In this document: positions 48,627-57,557 of the stretch, one piece after another
Layout: each line of letters opens with the position of its first letter
Position numbering within the stretch: position 1 is the first letter of the stretch
DNA from: Salinimicrobium sp050750585
GTDB lineage: Bacteria; Bacteroidota; Bacteroidia; Flavobacteriales; Flavobacteriaceae
NCBI RefSeq assembly: GCF_050750585.1
Contig: NZ_JBOJLM010000012.1
Span: 45,429 to 109,428 of the forward strand
Direction: 5' to 3'
Length of the DNA: 64,000 nucleotides
Notes under the pieces: generated by a model
The model's input: only the letters and a program-made list of their open reading frames with translations
The model's database searches: none
Told to the model about the DNA's origin: nothing
Translations under genes and position numbers: made by a program

Positions 48627-51256
48627 GTCATAAATTCATCGGGAATGGAGTCTATGTCTTTTATTTTGGGGAGGTTTTCTTCGATGAACTTCTCGATCAG
48701 TTCTCGCTTGCTACGGAGCTCCACGTCTCCGGCTAGCAGATCCAGAATTTGCTTTTTCTGTTGGACCGCAGATTGACCTTTCGCTAGTTTTAGGTCGGCG
48801 AGTAATTTCAGGATATAAGCTACATTGACTTCATCCCGGTGAATTAGCTCCAATTCAAAGTCCACATCATCCAGAATGGAGGCTTTTTGTTTTTGATGAT
48901 CGCCTTTTGCTTTTTCGTACAGGTCGAGGTATTTGCTCTTGTAATCTTCAAAAGTCTGCTCGTCCATAGGCACATCTTCCCAGCTGAAATCTGTATAGGA
49001 GGTCAATACATTCTTTGCTCTTATCAGCGCCCGGAAAGCCTGCACAAACTCCAGCTCTTCCTCTTCCGAAGGTAAATTGTCTACACTCTTAACGGTAGGT
49101 GCTATTTTCAGCAGCTCAATAAAGGCTTCAGAAAATTTCTCGGTGATCTGCTCGTAATCGGGGAGGAGGATCTCTTCTTTTGCATCTTTATTAGAGAAAA
49201 GGGCAATGGCTTCGTCTGTAGATTTCTTCAGGTTTCGGAATGACAGGATCTCCCCGTGGGATTTCTTCTCGTCCAGGATCCTGTTTGTTCTGGAAAATGC
49301 CTGGATGAGTCCGTGGTGCCGCAGGTTCTTATCTACATACAGCGTGTTCAATTTTTTGGCGTCAAAGCCGGTAAGGAACATGTTTACAACGAGAATGATG
49401 TCCAGCCGGTCTTCCTCTTTAAATCCGACTTTTTCCCGGTTTTTATACCTCTTGCTGAGATCCTTAAAGTAGTTCTCAAAGTCTTTACTATCCCGGGTAG
49501 AAAATGCGGTGTTGTACATCGCGTTGTAATCTTCTATAAATTCGTCCAGCTTTTCCCGGGTATGACTGGTTTTATAGACCACCATTGGTTCTGCCGCCAT
49601 TGAAGCAGTATCAGGCAATAATCCCTGTGCTTCTTCATCCTCTTCATTGGCTCCGTAGGTGAAAATTGTAGCGATACGAAGATCGTGTTCCCCAGCTTCT
49701 TTTTTCTTCTTGAAGAGTTCGTAATACCTGATCAGGTTTGGAATACTGCTTACGGCAAAAATGGAGGAGTAGTCGCGGTTCTTAGTTTTGGTGTCGTGGT
49801 ACTTTATAATGTAACCCACAATTTTCTCCATGCGCTGCTCGCTCTCCAGCACTTCTTTGGTGTCAATATCTTCAACTTCTATATCTACAAAGGTGTTGCT
49901 CTTGCGCTTGTACCTGCCAATATATTCAATGCTGAACCTCAAGACATTTTGATCTCGAATGGCATCTGTAATAACATACTTGTGAAGACAGGTGCCAAAA
50001 AGGTCTTTTGTGGTTCTCTTTCCCAGATCATTCTTTGCTGCATTATCCGCAAAAATAGGAGTACCGGTAAAGCCGAATAACTGTAGGTTATTGAAGAAGC
50101 TAGTGATCTTTTTATGCGTATCCCCAAACTGGCTGCGGTGACATTCGTCAAAGATGAACACCATTCGCTTGTCCTGCAGGTGTTCCATGCGGGATTGATA
50201 ACGACCCGGGGAAATTGCGTTGTTCAGTTTCTGAATGGTAGTGAGGATGAGTTTTGTATTGTCGGCAAACTGTGTGACCAATGAATTTGTATTATCGGTG
50301 ACATCAACAGAGTCTTTTTTGAAACTGTTAAATTCCTTCATGGTCTGGTAATCCAGATCCTTTTTGTCCACGACAAAAACCACTTTTTGCACCTGTGGGA
50401 GGTCCATAAGGATCTGGCTTGCTTTAAATGAAGTCAAAGTTTTTCCCGAACCTGTGGTATGCCAGATGTATCCGTTCTCTTTAGAAGTTTTAACCTGCTC
50501 AATAATGGCTTCGGAAGCATAGAATTGGTATGGACGAAGCACCATCAGGATTTTGTGCGTTTCATTATGCACAATATATCTCGATAGCATTTTTCCCAAA
50601 TGTGCGGTGTCAAAAAAGGCTTTTGAAAAAGCTAATAATTCTTTAATGTTCCTGTTCTGTTTATCTGCCCAGAAAAAAGTTTGTTTAAAAGTGAGCGTTT
50701 GCAGCGGATTGTTGGAAAAATATTTTGTGTCAACTCCGTTGCTTATCACAAATAGCTGAACAAAATTGAAAAGCCCGTAATTGTTCCAGTAGGAATGTCT
50801 CTTGTACCTGTTAATTTGTTTAAAAGCTTCTTTGAGTTCGAGTCCGCGGCGCTTGAGTTCTACCTGCACCAGCGGCAAACCATTGACCAGAATGGTTACA
50901 TCATAACGGTTCTTATAGGTTCCCTCCTGCGTGATCTGGTTGGTGACCTGGAAGAGGTTTCTTGTCCAGTCTTCCGAATTAAAAAAGAGCACCCAAAATG
51001 ATTCTTCGTTGTCCCGGGTGAGCTGGTATCTCCCGCGCAGGATCTTCGCTTTTTCAAAGACATTCCCTTTTGCCAGGTGGTTAAGAATGCTGCCAAATTC
51101 TTTTTCTGAAAAAGTAGTATCATTAAAAACCTCCAGCCGACTTTTAAGATTCGCCAATACAGAAGCCTCAGAGTTTACAGTAACTCTGTCATACCCCTTG
51201 CTTTGCAGTTGCTTTACAAGCTTGTTTTCTAATTCGGCTTCAGATTGGTAGCTCAT
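48599..51256 (-). CDS. hsdR: Type I restriction enzyme, R subunit (C-terminus frameshifted)
   Basis: An 885-residue frame encoding the restriction motor and nuclease. The N-terminal nuclease site is NRYDVTILVNG...VELK (Asp119, Glu133, Lys135). The helicase Walker A is HTTGSGKT at 266-273 and the DEAD-like box is DECH at 370-373. Later helicase motifs include MFLTGFDAKKLNTLYVDK. The frame stops at SEY, while the adjacent frame carries the remaining 81 residues, so one base was lost near 48627. The intact protein would be about 958 residues. The C-terminal domain contacts the methylase core, so restriction may be impaired, unless this is a sequencing error. Confidence 0.9.
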   Translation of the reverse strand: MSYQSEAELENKLVKQLQSKGYDRVTVNSEASVLANLKSRLEVFNDTTFSEKEFGSILNHLAKGNVFEKAKILRGRYQLTRDNEESFWVLFFNSEDWTRNLFQVTNQITQEGTYKNRYDVTILVNGLPLVQVELKRRGLELKEAFKQINRYKRHSYWNNYGLFNFVQLFVISNGVDTKYFSNNPLQTLTFKQTFFWADKQNRNIKELLAFSKAFFDTAHLGKMLSRYIVHNETHKILMVLRPYQFYASEAIIEQVKTSKENGYIWHTTGSGKTLTSFKASQILMDLPQVQKVVFVVDKKDLDYQTMKEFNSFKKDSVDVTDNTNSLVTQFADNTKLILTTIQKLNNAISPGRYQSRMEHLQDKRMVFIFDECHRSQFGDTHKKITSFFNNLQLFGFTGTPIFADNAAKNDLGKRTTKDLFGTCLHKYVITDAIRDQNVLRFSIEYIGRYKRKSNTFVDIEVEDIDTKEVLESEQRMEKIVGYIIKYHDTKTKNRDYSSIFAVSSIPNLIRYYELFKKKKEAGEHDLRIATIFTYGANEEDEEAQGLLPDTASMAAEPMVVYKTSHTREKLDEFIEDYNAMYNTAFSTRDSKDFENYFKDLSKRYKNREKVGFKEEDRLDIILVVNMFLTGFDAKKLNTLYVDKNLRHHGLIQAFSRTNRILDEKKSHGEILSFRNLKKSTDEAIALFSNKDAKEEILLPDYEQITEKFSEAFIELLKIAPTVKSVDNLPSEEEELEFVQAFRALIRAKNVLTSYTDFSWEDVPMDEQTFEDYKSKYLDLYEKAKGDHQKQKASILDDVDFELELIHRDEVNVAYILKLLADLKLAKGQSAVQQKKQILDLLAGDVELRSKRELIEKFIEENLPKIKDIDSIPDEFMTSTGVISEY

Positions 51257-51257
51257 A

Positions 51258-52535
51258 TTATTCGGCCATTTGAAGTTTTTTATTTTTGTCTTTCAATACA
51301 GAAACAGATACTTGTTCATCATAAATTTCAATGAAATCCCTGCTTTTTTTAGCCACCAAGTTCACTAATTCTTTATATTCACTGCTTTCCGGTTTGGAAA
51401 GTTTTTGAAGAGAAAAAACATCTTGTAATTTGATTCTATTTTCATCATTTGTTAGTAACGGTTGGGTTTGTTTCCACCACCTACTCAGCCTTTCATTATC
51501 CGGAATGTGATCTATGATTTTAGAATCCTGTTTATTGTATAACCCTACAAAAAGATATCCATTCCCGTGTCCTTTTCCACTGAAGGGTTCTATTCCAAAT
51601 TTTAATCCTGAATCCTTCCATTCCTTTCTAAATATCCAGAGCTTAGAATATTTATTCCCTATTGCTTGTTTTCCAAACTCAATTTCAAACCCTGGTAATT
51701 CCTGCCTCAGGCGTTCTTCTACATCTTTCCTGAATTTGGCCTGAAAATCTTCAATCATTGTCTCATATTTCCTGGCAATATATCGGGATTCCTCTAAGTA
51801 AGTAGCCATTAAATTCTGTAATTCCTTTTCCTGTTCCATATGCAGTGTGTTGGTCAATTTTTTTATTAGTAGGATATATTGATTAATAGCTTCCCTTACG
51901 CTGGTAAGATTTGGAACCTCTCTAAGACACAACTCCAGCCACTCTACTATATGTTTCCGGTAGCTGATATTGTAAAAATCTTCTCCGGATTCTAACTCCC
52001 CTTTACTGTCCTGGTGAGGATCTCCACCTTTTAAGGTCAAGTAGAAAACTTTGTTGCTTTCAGAATTGAAATTGCTGTAGCGCTCAATCTGCGCTTTTTG
52101 ATCGAGTGCATATATTTTATTCTCAATACATATGCAGTCATTACCATTTCTAATCAGAATGTCCAGTCTGCCACCCTCTTTGTTTTTGTCATTCCGTTTG
52201 CCGATGCTGTATTCTGTAATGACACTGGTATTTGTGGTATTGATGAAATTCGAGGTTAAGTCTTCAACGGCATTTTCTCCCGGCAACTCTTTTCCCGCCA
52301 CCTGAAGAAATAAATTTAAGAATTTGTTTTCCTGTTTATGGCTGCCTTTCGGATCTAATAATTCCGCTAAAAAAGCAGAATGGGTTTTATTTTCTCTTGA
52401 TTCAATTCCCAATACCGAAAACAGGTTGAAATGCTCCCCCTTCGCAACTGTAAGTTTCTCGTGGTGATCCACAATCCTTTTCGTATTCTGAAGTAGGTGC
52501 TCCAACTTCTGTTTTTTAATCGTGGGCTGGCTCAT
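51258..52535 (-). CDS. PD-(D/E)XK nuclease family protein in the RM operon
   Basis: A 425-residue protein of the PDDEXK_4 type. Core: GRLDILIRNGNDCICIENKI, with Asp125 and Glu138-x-Lys140, then QIERY with Gln149 as the extra motif residue. The N-terminal section (NLFSVLGIESRENKTHSAFLAELLDP) is typical for this group. The C-terminal half is unrecognised. It lies between the Abi_2 gene (start and stop overlapping by one base) and hsdR, so it is co-transcribed with the RM genes and may be an accessory defence nuclease. Confidence 0.8.
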   Translation of the reverse strand: MSQPTIKKQKLEHLLQNTKRIVDHHEKLTVAKGEHFNLFSVLGIESRENKTHSAFLAELLDPKGSHKQENKFLNLFLQVAGKELPGENAVEDLTSNFINTTNTSVITEYSIGKRNDKNKEGGRLDILIRNGNDCICIENKIYALDQKAQIERYSNFNSESNKVFYLTLKGGDPHQDSKGELESGEDFYNISYRKHIVEWLELCLREVPNLTSVREAINQYILLIKKLTNTLHMEQEKELQNLMATYLEESRYIARKYETMIEDFQAKFRKDVEERLRQELPGFEIEFGKQAIGNKYSKLWIFRKEWKDSGLKFGIEPFSGKGHGNGYLFVGLYNKQDSKIIDHIPDNERLSRWWKQTQPLLTNDENRIKLQDVFSLQKLSKPESSEYKELVNLVAKKSRDFIEIYDEQVSVSVLKDKNKKLQMAE

Positions 52536-53473
52536 TACCTCCTTTTTAAATTAATTTTATTATCACCAGATTTGGACCATAGAGGTTCTTCCTGCCAATT
52601 TGGTTTCATCCCCAAAGCGTTTGGATCAACATTTGGATATTTCACGAACAACTCTTCCAATTTTTCGGAAAAGTGATTTACAGGCTGCACAATATTTAGC
52701 ATATATTTCATTAGACATAGATGGATATACAGGAATTGAAACTGACCCTGAGACGGAACATTAACAATCCAACTATTAGGTGGATTAGGCAACAATTTTG
52801 GTTTTCCTGGTAGGTTTCTGTTCCACAATCTGGAATGATGGGCACAAAAATTTCTTATCTGTGAAATACTTTGGAGCCAACTTGGAAGGTAAGTATGGTT
52901 TACGGCTCCATATTCTTTTGCAATTATATCTTTGGATTTTGCTGTATTCTTGAGGTTTCCGTACAATTTGGATAAGGCTCCAAAACTGGTCTGCTCCAGG
53001 GATTTCCATGCAGGTGGAAATCGCAGGTCATCCTTGTGCTTTTTAAAATGGGATTTTATAGTAACATCTTTAGTACGACCTATTTCTTCTTCCAGATTTG
53101 CCAGGGTCTTCACCAACGCCCTGCTGTCCTGGAACAACTCGAAGTTCTGAAACCACCATGCATCATATTCGTGTGAAAGATGATAGATCATCTTGGTGCG
53201 GAGGCTGATCTCTATTTTTTCTATTACATCAAATAATAAGATCCTAAGTTCCCGGTCAAAATTATAGAGAGCTATTACATCTGCAAATTTGCTGTTAGGC
53301 TTAAAAACATGTTTCTCTTTATCCTCCTGCATCACATACCAGTATTCCCCCAGCCTGTAATAACTAATGTGGGAAAGATAGTGCTCGGCCTCATCTTCAG
53401 GATTAATAATTAGTCCTCTTGATTTAAGCTGCGCTATTTGCTCCTGTATAGTAAATGCCTTTTTGTTGAACAT
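52535..53473 (-). CDS. Abi_2 (AbiF/AbiD-like) HEPN abortive-infection protein
   Basis: A 312-residue protein from the ATG at 53473; four further in-frame codons upstream begin with TTG. N-terminal FTIQEQIAQLKSRGL and HYLSHISYYRLGEYWY are typical of Abi_2. The HEPN RNase motif is RNFCAHH, with Arg207 and His212 (R-x4-H), in the segment IRNFCAHHSRLWNR. Abi_2 proteins are thought to act as RNases in abortive infection and are related to the ancestors of Cas13. Just upstream, on the same strand, lies a structured non-coding RNA candidate with its own promoter and terminator, as expected for abiF-type systems. Confidence 0.88.
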   Translation of the reverse strand: MFNKKAFTIQEQIAQLKSRGLIINPEDEAEHYLSHISYYRLGEYWYVMQEDKEKHVFKPNSKFADVIALYNFDRELRILLFDVIEKIEISLRTKMIYHLSHEYDAWWFQNFELFQDSRALVKTLANLEEEIGRTKDVTIKSHFKKHKDDLRFPPAWKSLEQTSFGALSKLYGNLKNTAKSKDIIAKEYGAVNHTYLPSWLQSISQIRNFCAHHSRLWNRNLPGKPKLLPNPPNSWIVNVPSQGQFQFLYIHLCLMKYMLNIVQPVNHFSEKLEELFVKYPNVDPNALGMKPNWQEEPLWSKSGDNKINLKRR

Positions 53474-53490
53474 AAATTTTATCAACTAAA

Positions 53491-53592
53491 AAACCCCACG
53501 TGGTAGCACCATGTGGGGTTTATATATAATTCTTTAAAAGCAAAAGACACACCCTGGGACGCTGTTCTAATGGGTAGCGTGGTGTGTACTGT
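53491..53592 (-). ncRNA. abiF-like structured RNA upstream of the Abi_2 gene
   Basis: Between hsdS and the Abi_2 gene the minus strand has a -7 box (TATATTTG, 53598-53605). A nested hairpin follows: outer stem ACACACC/GGTGTGT at 53581-53587 with 53547-53553, and inner stem ACGCT/AGCGT at 53576-53580 with 53559-53563. Next comes an A/T-rich linker, and then a strong terminator hairpin (53492-53520) with a T-run, ending 18 bases before the Abi_2 ATG. Structured RNAs immediately upstream of Abi_2 genes are described as the abiF motif. The identity is inferred from position and architecture; a covariance search was not possible. Confidence 0.65.
53492..53520 (-). terminator. Terminator of the abiF-like RNA
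   Basis: Plus-strand AACCCCACGTGGT (53492-53504), loop AGC, ACCATGTGGGGTT (53508-53520). One G-U type mismatch. On the minus strand it ends in TTTTTT. It would also attenuate read-through from hsdS into the Abi_2 gene. Confidence 0.8.
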
Positions 53593-53597
53593 TGATG

Positions 53598-53605
53598 CAA
53601 ATATA
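53598..53605 (-). promoter_or_regulatory. Putative -7 box (TATATTTG) for the abiF-like RNA
   Basis: TATATTTG followed by GCATC on the minus strand. A TTGACA lies 25 bases upstream, which is longer than the usual spacing. Confidence 0.5.
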
Positions 53606-53665
53606 CAACACTTGTTGTTAATATAGTTGTCAATATTTACTTTTTTACTCATCATTCTTCTTTAT

Positions 53666-54937
53666 TTACACAAACATCTGCTGCAAAAGCCCTTTTTTAA
53701 AGGTTTGTGTTTTTTCTATTTGCTGCGAAACAGTTTCTATTTTTTTATCAATGGCAGATAAAAAATCTGCTATCTTTTGTTGTTCTTTTTTTACAGGTAA
53801 TAAGATTTTAAACATCTTGTATTCCTCTGCATTAATTCCGGGTTGTCCTGATCTCATAGACATAACTGTCACCCATTTGCGGTAACGCTCTGTTAATGTC
53901 TGGCTGTAAACGAAATAAGGCACTGCATCCTTTATAGAAAATCTTATAAGGAATCCTGCAAAATAAACATTGGGCTCGTGAATCTGCTGTAGGTAACTTT
54001 TACCAACACTTGCGCCAGTTCTAGCGAAAAGAACATCCCCCTGTTGCACTAAATATTTTTCGCTAAGATCCCCATCAGGGGAGGTGAGAGAGCTCGGACT
54101 AAGTTGTCGTGAATTATCATCAATATCAGTTATTCTGATGTATTTATGAGTGCCATCAAAATCTTTCGATGCGCTATTCATTCCATAGGATATTCTGGAA
54201 GAAATATTTCCAAGCGGCTTCACTTCCCACTCCGGAAAATTTTTCCTGATTTTGCCATTTTTGGATACCGTGAAATCTTTAAACCTAATCTCCTGCGAAA
54301 ACAGCTTTTGCATCACCCCATTTTTATAAGTGTCTAAAAGGGCTTTTTTGCGGGTGAGCTGTTGGATCTTTTTATCTAGTGAAGAGAGAAAAGAGGCGAT
54401 TTTTTGTTGTTCGGGGAGGGAGGGAATAAAAAATTCGAAATTACCAACTTGTTGCAGGTTCAAGTTTGGTTGAGCACCAATACTTACACTTTTGTAGATG
54501 TACCTTTTCATTACTGAGGACTGTAAGATCTGAAGAATAAAATGTAGATATTCTTCCTTTAATAATCTTACTATAGCCAAAGCTTGATTAGTATTGGCTG
54601 GTAATATTTCTTCTGTAACTATCCCTACTTTCCCTACAGTTGCACCCGCAATGGCAAAAAGAAGATCTCCTTTCTTTAGGATTGATCTTCTTAAAAGAGT
54701 TAAATGTGTTTTTTCATCAACAAAGAGACACTTTGATTCATCAATATTAATTCCATCTAAACATTCTAATTTTACATACTTTATGCCTGTGGATACAAAT
54801 CTATTTGGTGTGGTACCTTTTGTAATTACTTCGGATAGATTTTCTAAATATTCTTTTCGCCAATCTAGACTAAATTCTTTAAACCTCAATTTCGGCCAAG
54901 GCTCAGTTTTCTTTTGTACCGCCGTTTCCGTCTCCAT
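53666..54937 (-). CDS. hsdS: Type I restriction enzyme, specificity subunit S
   Basis: A 423-residue subunit with two target-recognition domains and two conserved helical spacers. The first domain is at about 15-175, then a spacer (LPEQQKIASFLSSLDKKIQQLTRKK). The second domain is at about 225-380, then a second spacer (KEQQKIADFLSAIDKKIETVSQQ). I chose the ATG at 54937, next to the hsdM stop; an in-frame TTG at 54955 is possible. It determines the methylated and cleaved sequence. It is followed by the abiF-like RNA rather than directly by hsdR. Confidence 0.92.
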   Translation of the reverse strand: METETAVQKKTEPWPKLRFKEFSLDWRKEYLENLSEVITKGTTPNRFVSTGIKYVKLECLDGINIDESKCLFVDEKTHLTLLRRSILKKGDLLFAIAGATVGKVGIVTEEILPANTNQALAIVRLLKEEYLHFILQILQSSVMKRYIYKSVSIGAQPNLNLQQVGNFEFFIPSLPEQQKIASFLSSLDKKIQQLTRKKALLDTYKNGVMQKLFSQEIRFKDFTVSKNGKIRKNFPEWEVKPLGNISSRISYGMNSASKDFDGTHKYIRITDIDDNSRQLSPSSLTSPDGDLSEKYLVQQGDVLFARTGASVGKSYLQQIHEPNVYFAGFLIRFSIKDAVPYFVYSQTLTERYRKWVTVMSMRSGQPGINAEEYKMFKILLPVKKEQQKIADFLSAIDKKIETVSQQIEKTQTFKKGLLQQMFV

Positions 54938-54938
54938 C

Positions 54939-56501
54939 CTAAAAAGGTTGTTCAATTCCTAATTGGTTACAGAAATCGGCTATTTCAGCATCTGTAGCCG
55001 CCATATCCTGCTCCAAAGCTTTTAAGTCGGCAGCAACCGCATTGATATCAACCGGCTCTTCCTCTTCAAAAGTATCTACATAGCGGGGAATGTTGAGGTT
55101 GTAATCATTTTCCTTTACCTCAGAAAGTGGGGCGACGTAACTGTATTTGTGAATGGTCGTCCGCTCCCTGTAGGTGTCGATAATCTTCTCTACGTCCTCT
55201 TCCCGCAGGTAGTTCTGGGTTTTTATCTTTTCATAATACTCGCTGCTGTCAATGAAAAGGATGTCATTGCTATGCTTCCGGTTTTTCTTCAGCACAAGGA
55301 TACAAGTGGGGATTCCTGTTCCGTAGAAAATATTGGCAGGCAAACCTATCACCGCATCCAGGTAATTTTTGTCTTTGATTAGGTATTTTCGAATGTGACC
55401 TTCCGCAGCGCCCCGAAAAAGCACTCCGTGCGGCAAGACACAAGCCATGGTCCCGGTGTCTGAAAGCTGGTGTACCATGTGCTGCACAAAGGCAAAGTCG
55501 GCTTTTGTTTTTGGCGCCAGTTTTCCGTATGCGGCAAAACGGTCGTCACTCATAAACAGCGGACTCGCACTCCATTTCGCCGAGAAAGGCGGATTGGCCA
55601 CAATAGCTTCAAAACGCTCCTCAAAATGATCGGGTGAAGGATTCTCCAGCGTGTCTTCATTGTAAATATCAAAGCGCTTGTAATGCACATCGTGCATGAT
55701 CATATTCATTCTGCACAGGTTGTAGGTGGTAGGATTACTTTCCTGCCCGAAAAAAGCACCAACTTCGGCTTCCTTGGAAACACGAAGCAGCAAAGAACCC
55801 GAGCCACAGGTAGGATCATAAACATTCTTCACATGATCTTTCCCCAATGTCACCAGTTTTGCCAGTACTTTACTCACCTGTTGCGGCGTATAGAATTCTC
55901 CGGCTTTTTTCCCGGCACCCGAGGCGAATTTTCCTATCAGGTATTCGTAGGCATCACCTAAAACATCATTTTCGGTATTCTCCAGGTCAAAATCTACCTG
56001 GTCGAGATGGGTGAGCACCTTTATAATTAGTTCATTTTTGGCTTCCTCGGTTTTACCAAGTTTACTGCTGGTAAGATCGAGGTCTTCAAAAAGATTTCCA
56101 AAATCTTCCTCACTTTCACTTCCCATAGTGCTCTGCTCGATATTCCGCAGCACCTTATCCAGGTCGGCCAGTATAAATTTGCTCTTTCCGTTTCCGTTAC
56201 CACGACGGGCGAGTTCGCTAAAAAGTTCAGAAGGTTTTAAAAAGTAACCAAGGTGCATTAAAGCGTCTTCTTTTACAGCTTCAAGATATAGATCCTTCTG
56301 AGGATGACCTTCCAGTTGCCTGAAGCTAAGATTATCTGGTTTTAGGATCTTGTCGGCATGCAGCTCCATCTTACGGCTCAGGTACTTATAAAAAATAAAG
56401 CCTAATATATAATCCCGGAATTCATCGGCTCCCATTTTTCCCCGCAGGGTGTTGGCAATGTTCCAGAGCTGATTTTCCAGTTGTTGTTTAGATTGGGTCA
56501 T
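54939..56501 (-). CDS. hsdM: Type I restriction enzyme, methylase subunit M
   Basis: A 520-residue N6-adenine methyltransferase from the ATG at 56501 (MTQSKQQLENQLWNIANTLRG); 21 in-frame upstream codons lack family similarity. SAM motif I DPTCGSGSLL is at 229-238 and the catalytic NPPF at 303-306. An N-terminal helical domain and the AGEFYTPQQV segment near 200-209 are standard for HsdM. It starts the RM operon and forms the M2S methylase with the S subunit. Confidence 0.95.
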   Translation of the reverse strand: MTQSKQQLENQLWNIANTLRGKMGADEFRDYILGFIFYKYLSRKMELHADKILKPDNLSFRQLEGHPQKDLYLEAVKEDALMHLGYFLKPSELFSELARRGNGNGKSKFILADLDKVLRNIEQSTMGSESEEDFGNLFEDLDLTSSKLGKTEEAKNELIIKVLTHLDQVDFDLENTENDVLGDAYEYLIGKFASGAGKKAGEFYTPQQVSKVLAKLVTLGKDHVKNVYDPTCGSGSLLLRVSKEAEVGAFFGQESNPTTYNLCRMNMIMHDVHYKRFDIYNEDTLENPSPDHFEERFEAIVANPPFSAKWSASPLFMSDDRFAAYGKLAPKTKADFAFVQHMVHQLSDTGTMACVLPHGVLFRGAAEGHIRKYLIKDKNYLDAVIGLPANIFYGTGIPTCILVLKKNRKHSNDILFIDSSEYYEKIKTQNYLREEDVEKIIDTYRERTTIHKYSYVAPLSEVKENDYNLNIPRYVDTFEEEEPVDINAVAADLKALEQDMAATDAEIADFCNQLGIEQPF

Positions 56502-56575
56502 TAATTTAATGATGTGTTTACATAGCTCAACTGCCGTAGAGGATTTTCTGCAGCTGTGAACCAATTTGTGTAGGG

Positions 56576-56602
56576 GTAGTAAATCTAAATATTTTCTTAA
56601 AG
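56576..56602 (+). repeat. 27-bp direct repeat, copy upstream of hsdM
   Basis: Begins GTAGTAAATCTAAATATTTT and ends CTTAAAG. It is identical to 57436-57462. It sits 75 bases upstream of the hsdM ATG. Confidence 0.9.
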
Positions 56603-56642
56603 AAAAGGAAGGGGATTGAAGTAAAAGATCTCTATACGGATA

Positions 56643-57365
56643 TTAGCCTTTATTGAAAAACTCATGGATATCAATTATACTTCCTCTACTGATCTGGACT
56701 AAATCCCGACTTTCTTTAAGGAAAATCCCGAGAGATCTTTCATTATAGATTATTTTCATTTCCGGAGAATAATCTATAACCAGATACATGTCTCCTTCTA
56801 ACTTATAAAACGGTATATCTTCACCATTTCTGGTCTTCACTCCTTTGTTGACAATTTTCCCATCCCTAAGAGTCTCTCGAATTAGATTTTCGTTTGATTT
56901 TTCGGAAGCTACTTTGGAATAAGCTATCATCATATTCATCCACTCATCAGCATCTATAAGATGCCATTTGACTTTATTGAAATCAATTCCATATTCGCTT
57001 ATCCAGCCCCGACTGGTAAAAGCAAAAAGAATTTGTTTTTTTCCATCAAGTTCGGGTTTGTCTGCAGGTTCAAATTCCTGTATTTTGAACGTCATTACGG
57101 AGGCTGAAGAAATGTCTTTAAGTTTCTTCCCGTCAAAGTCCAGAGTTTTTAAAGAGAAACTCTCCAGTTCAGGTTGGTTGGAGAGCACCCATTCTGTAGC
57201 AGTTAATTCAGCCTGTTCTTTCATTTGTTCTACCGCTGCTACCCCGGCACCAATGGCTATTAATCCACCGGCAATTGCTGCGATTGCCTCACCTTCATTC
57301 TGGGAATTCATTTTTTTTGGTATAATCAAGAATACCATTAAAACTACAAGTGTAATTTTTTTCAT
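56643..57365 (-). CDS. Exported protein of unknown function, between direct repeats
   Basis: A 240-residue protein with a signal peptide (MKKITLVVLMVFLIIPKKMNSQ). A glycine/alanine-rich hydrophobic stretch follows at about 28-46 (AIAAIAGGLIAIGAGVAAVE), possibly membrane-inserting, and then an alpha/beta region with no known motif. It is flanked by two identical 27-bp sequences lying 71-75 bases upstream of this gene and of hsdM respectively, which suggests a duplicated promoter region. No function is proposed. Confidence 0.6.
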   Translation of the reverse strand: MKKITLVVLMVFLIIPKKMNSQNEGEAIAAIAGGLIAIGAGVAAVEQMKEQAELTATEWVLSNQPELESFSLKTLDFDGKKLKDISSASVMTFKIQEFEPADKPELDGKKQILFAFTSRGWISEYGIDFNKVKWHLIDADEWMNMMIAYSKVASEKSNENLIRETLRDGKIVNKGVKTRNGEDIPFYKLEGDMYLVIDYSPEMKIIYNERSLGIFLKESRDLVQISRGSIIDIHEFFNKG

Positions 57366-57435
57366 TTTTAAGTTGTAATTAGTTAATATGAAAATTAAGG
57401 TGCTTATAGGGATAGCTGTGAAAGAATTATCTTTC

Positions 57436-57462
57436 GTAGTAAATCTAAATATTTTCTTAAAG
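57436..57462 (+). repeat. 27-bp direct repeat, copy upstream of the 56643-57365 gene
   Basis: Identical to 56576-56602. Weaker similarity extends on both sides (AGCTGTGAA before it; GGATT and GTAAAAG after it). It lies 71 bases upstream of the ATG at 57365. Confidence 0.9.
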
Positions 57463-57557
57463 CTTTGAAAGCGGATTCCCGTAAAAGCGAGCTTCTCCTA
57501 ATGTTTCTTCAGCTGCAAATCATAAATAAACTAACATACAGTCGATTATCAAAAACT

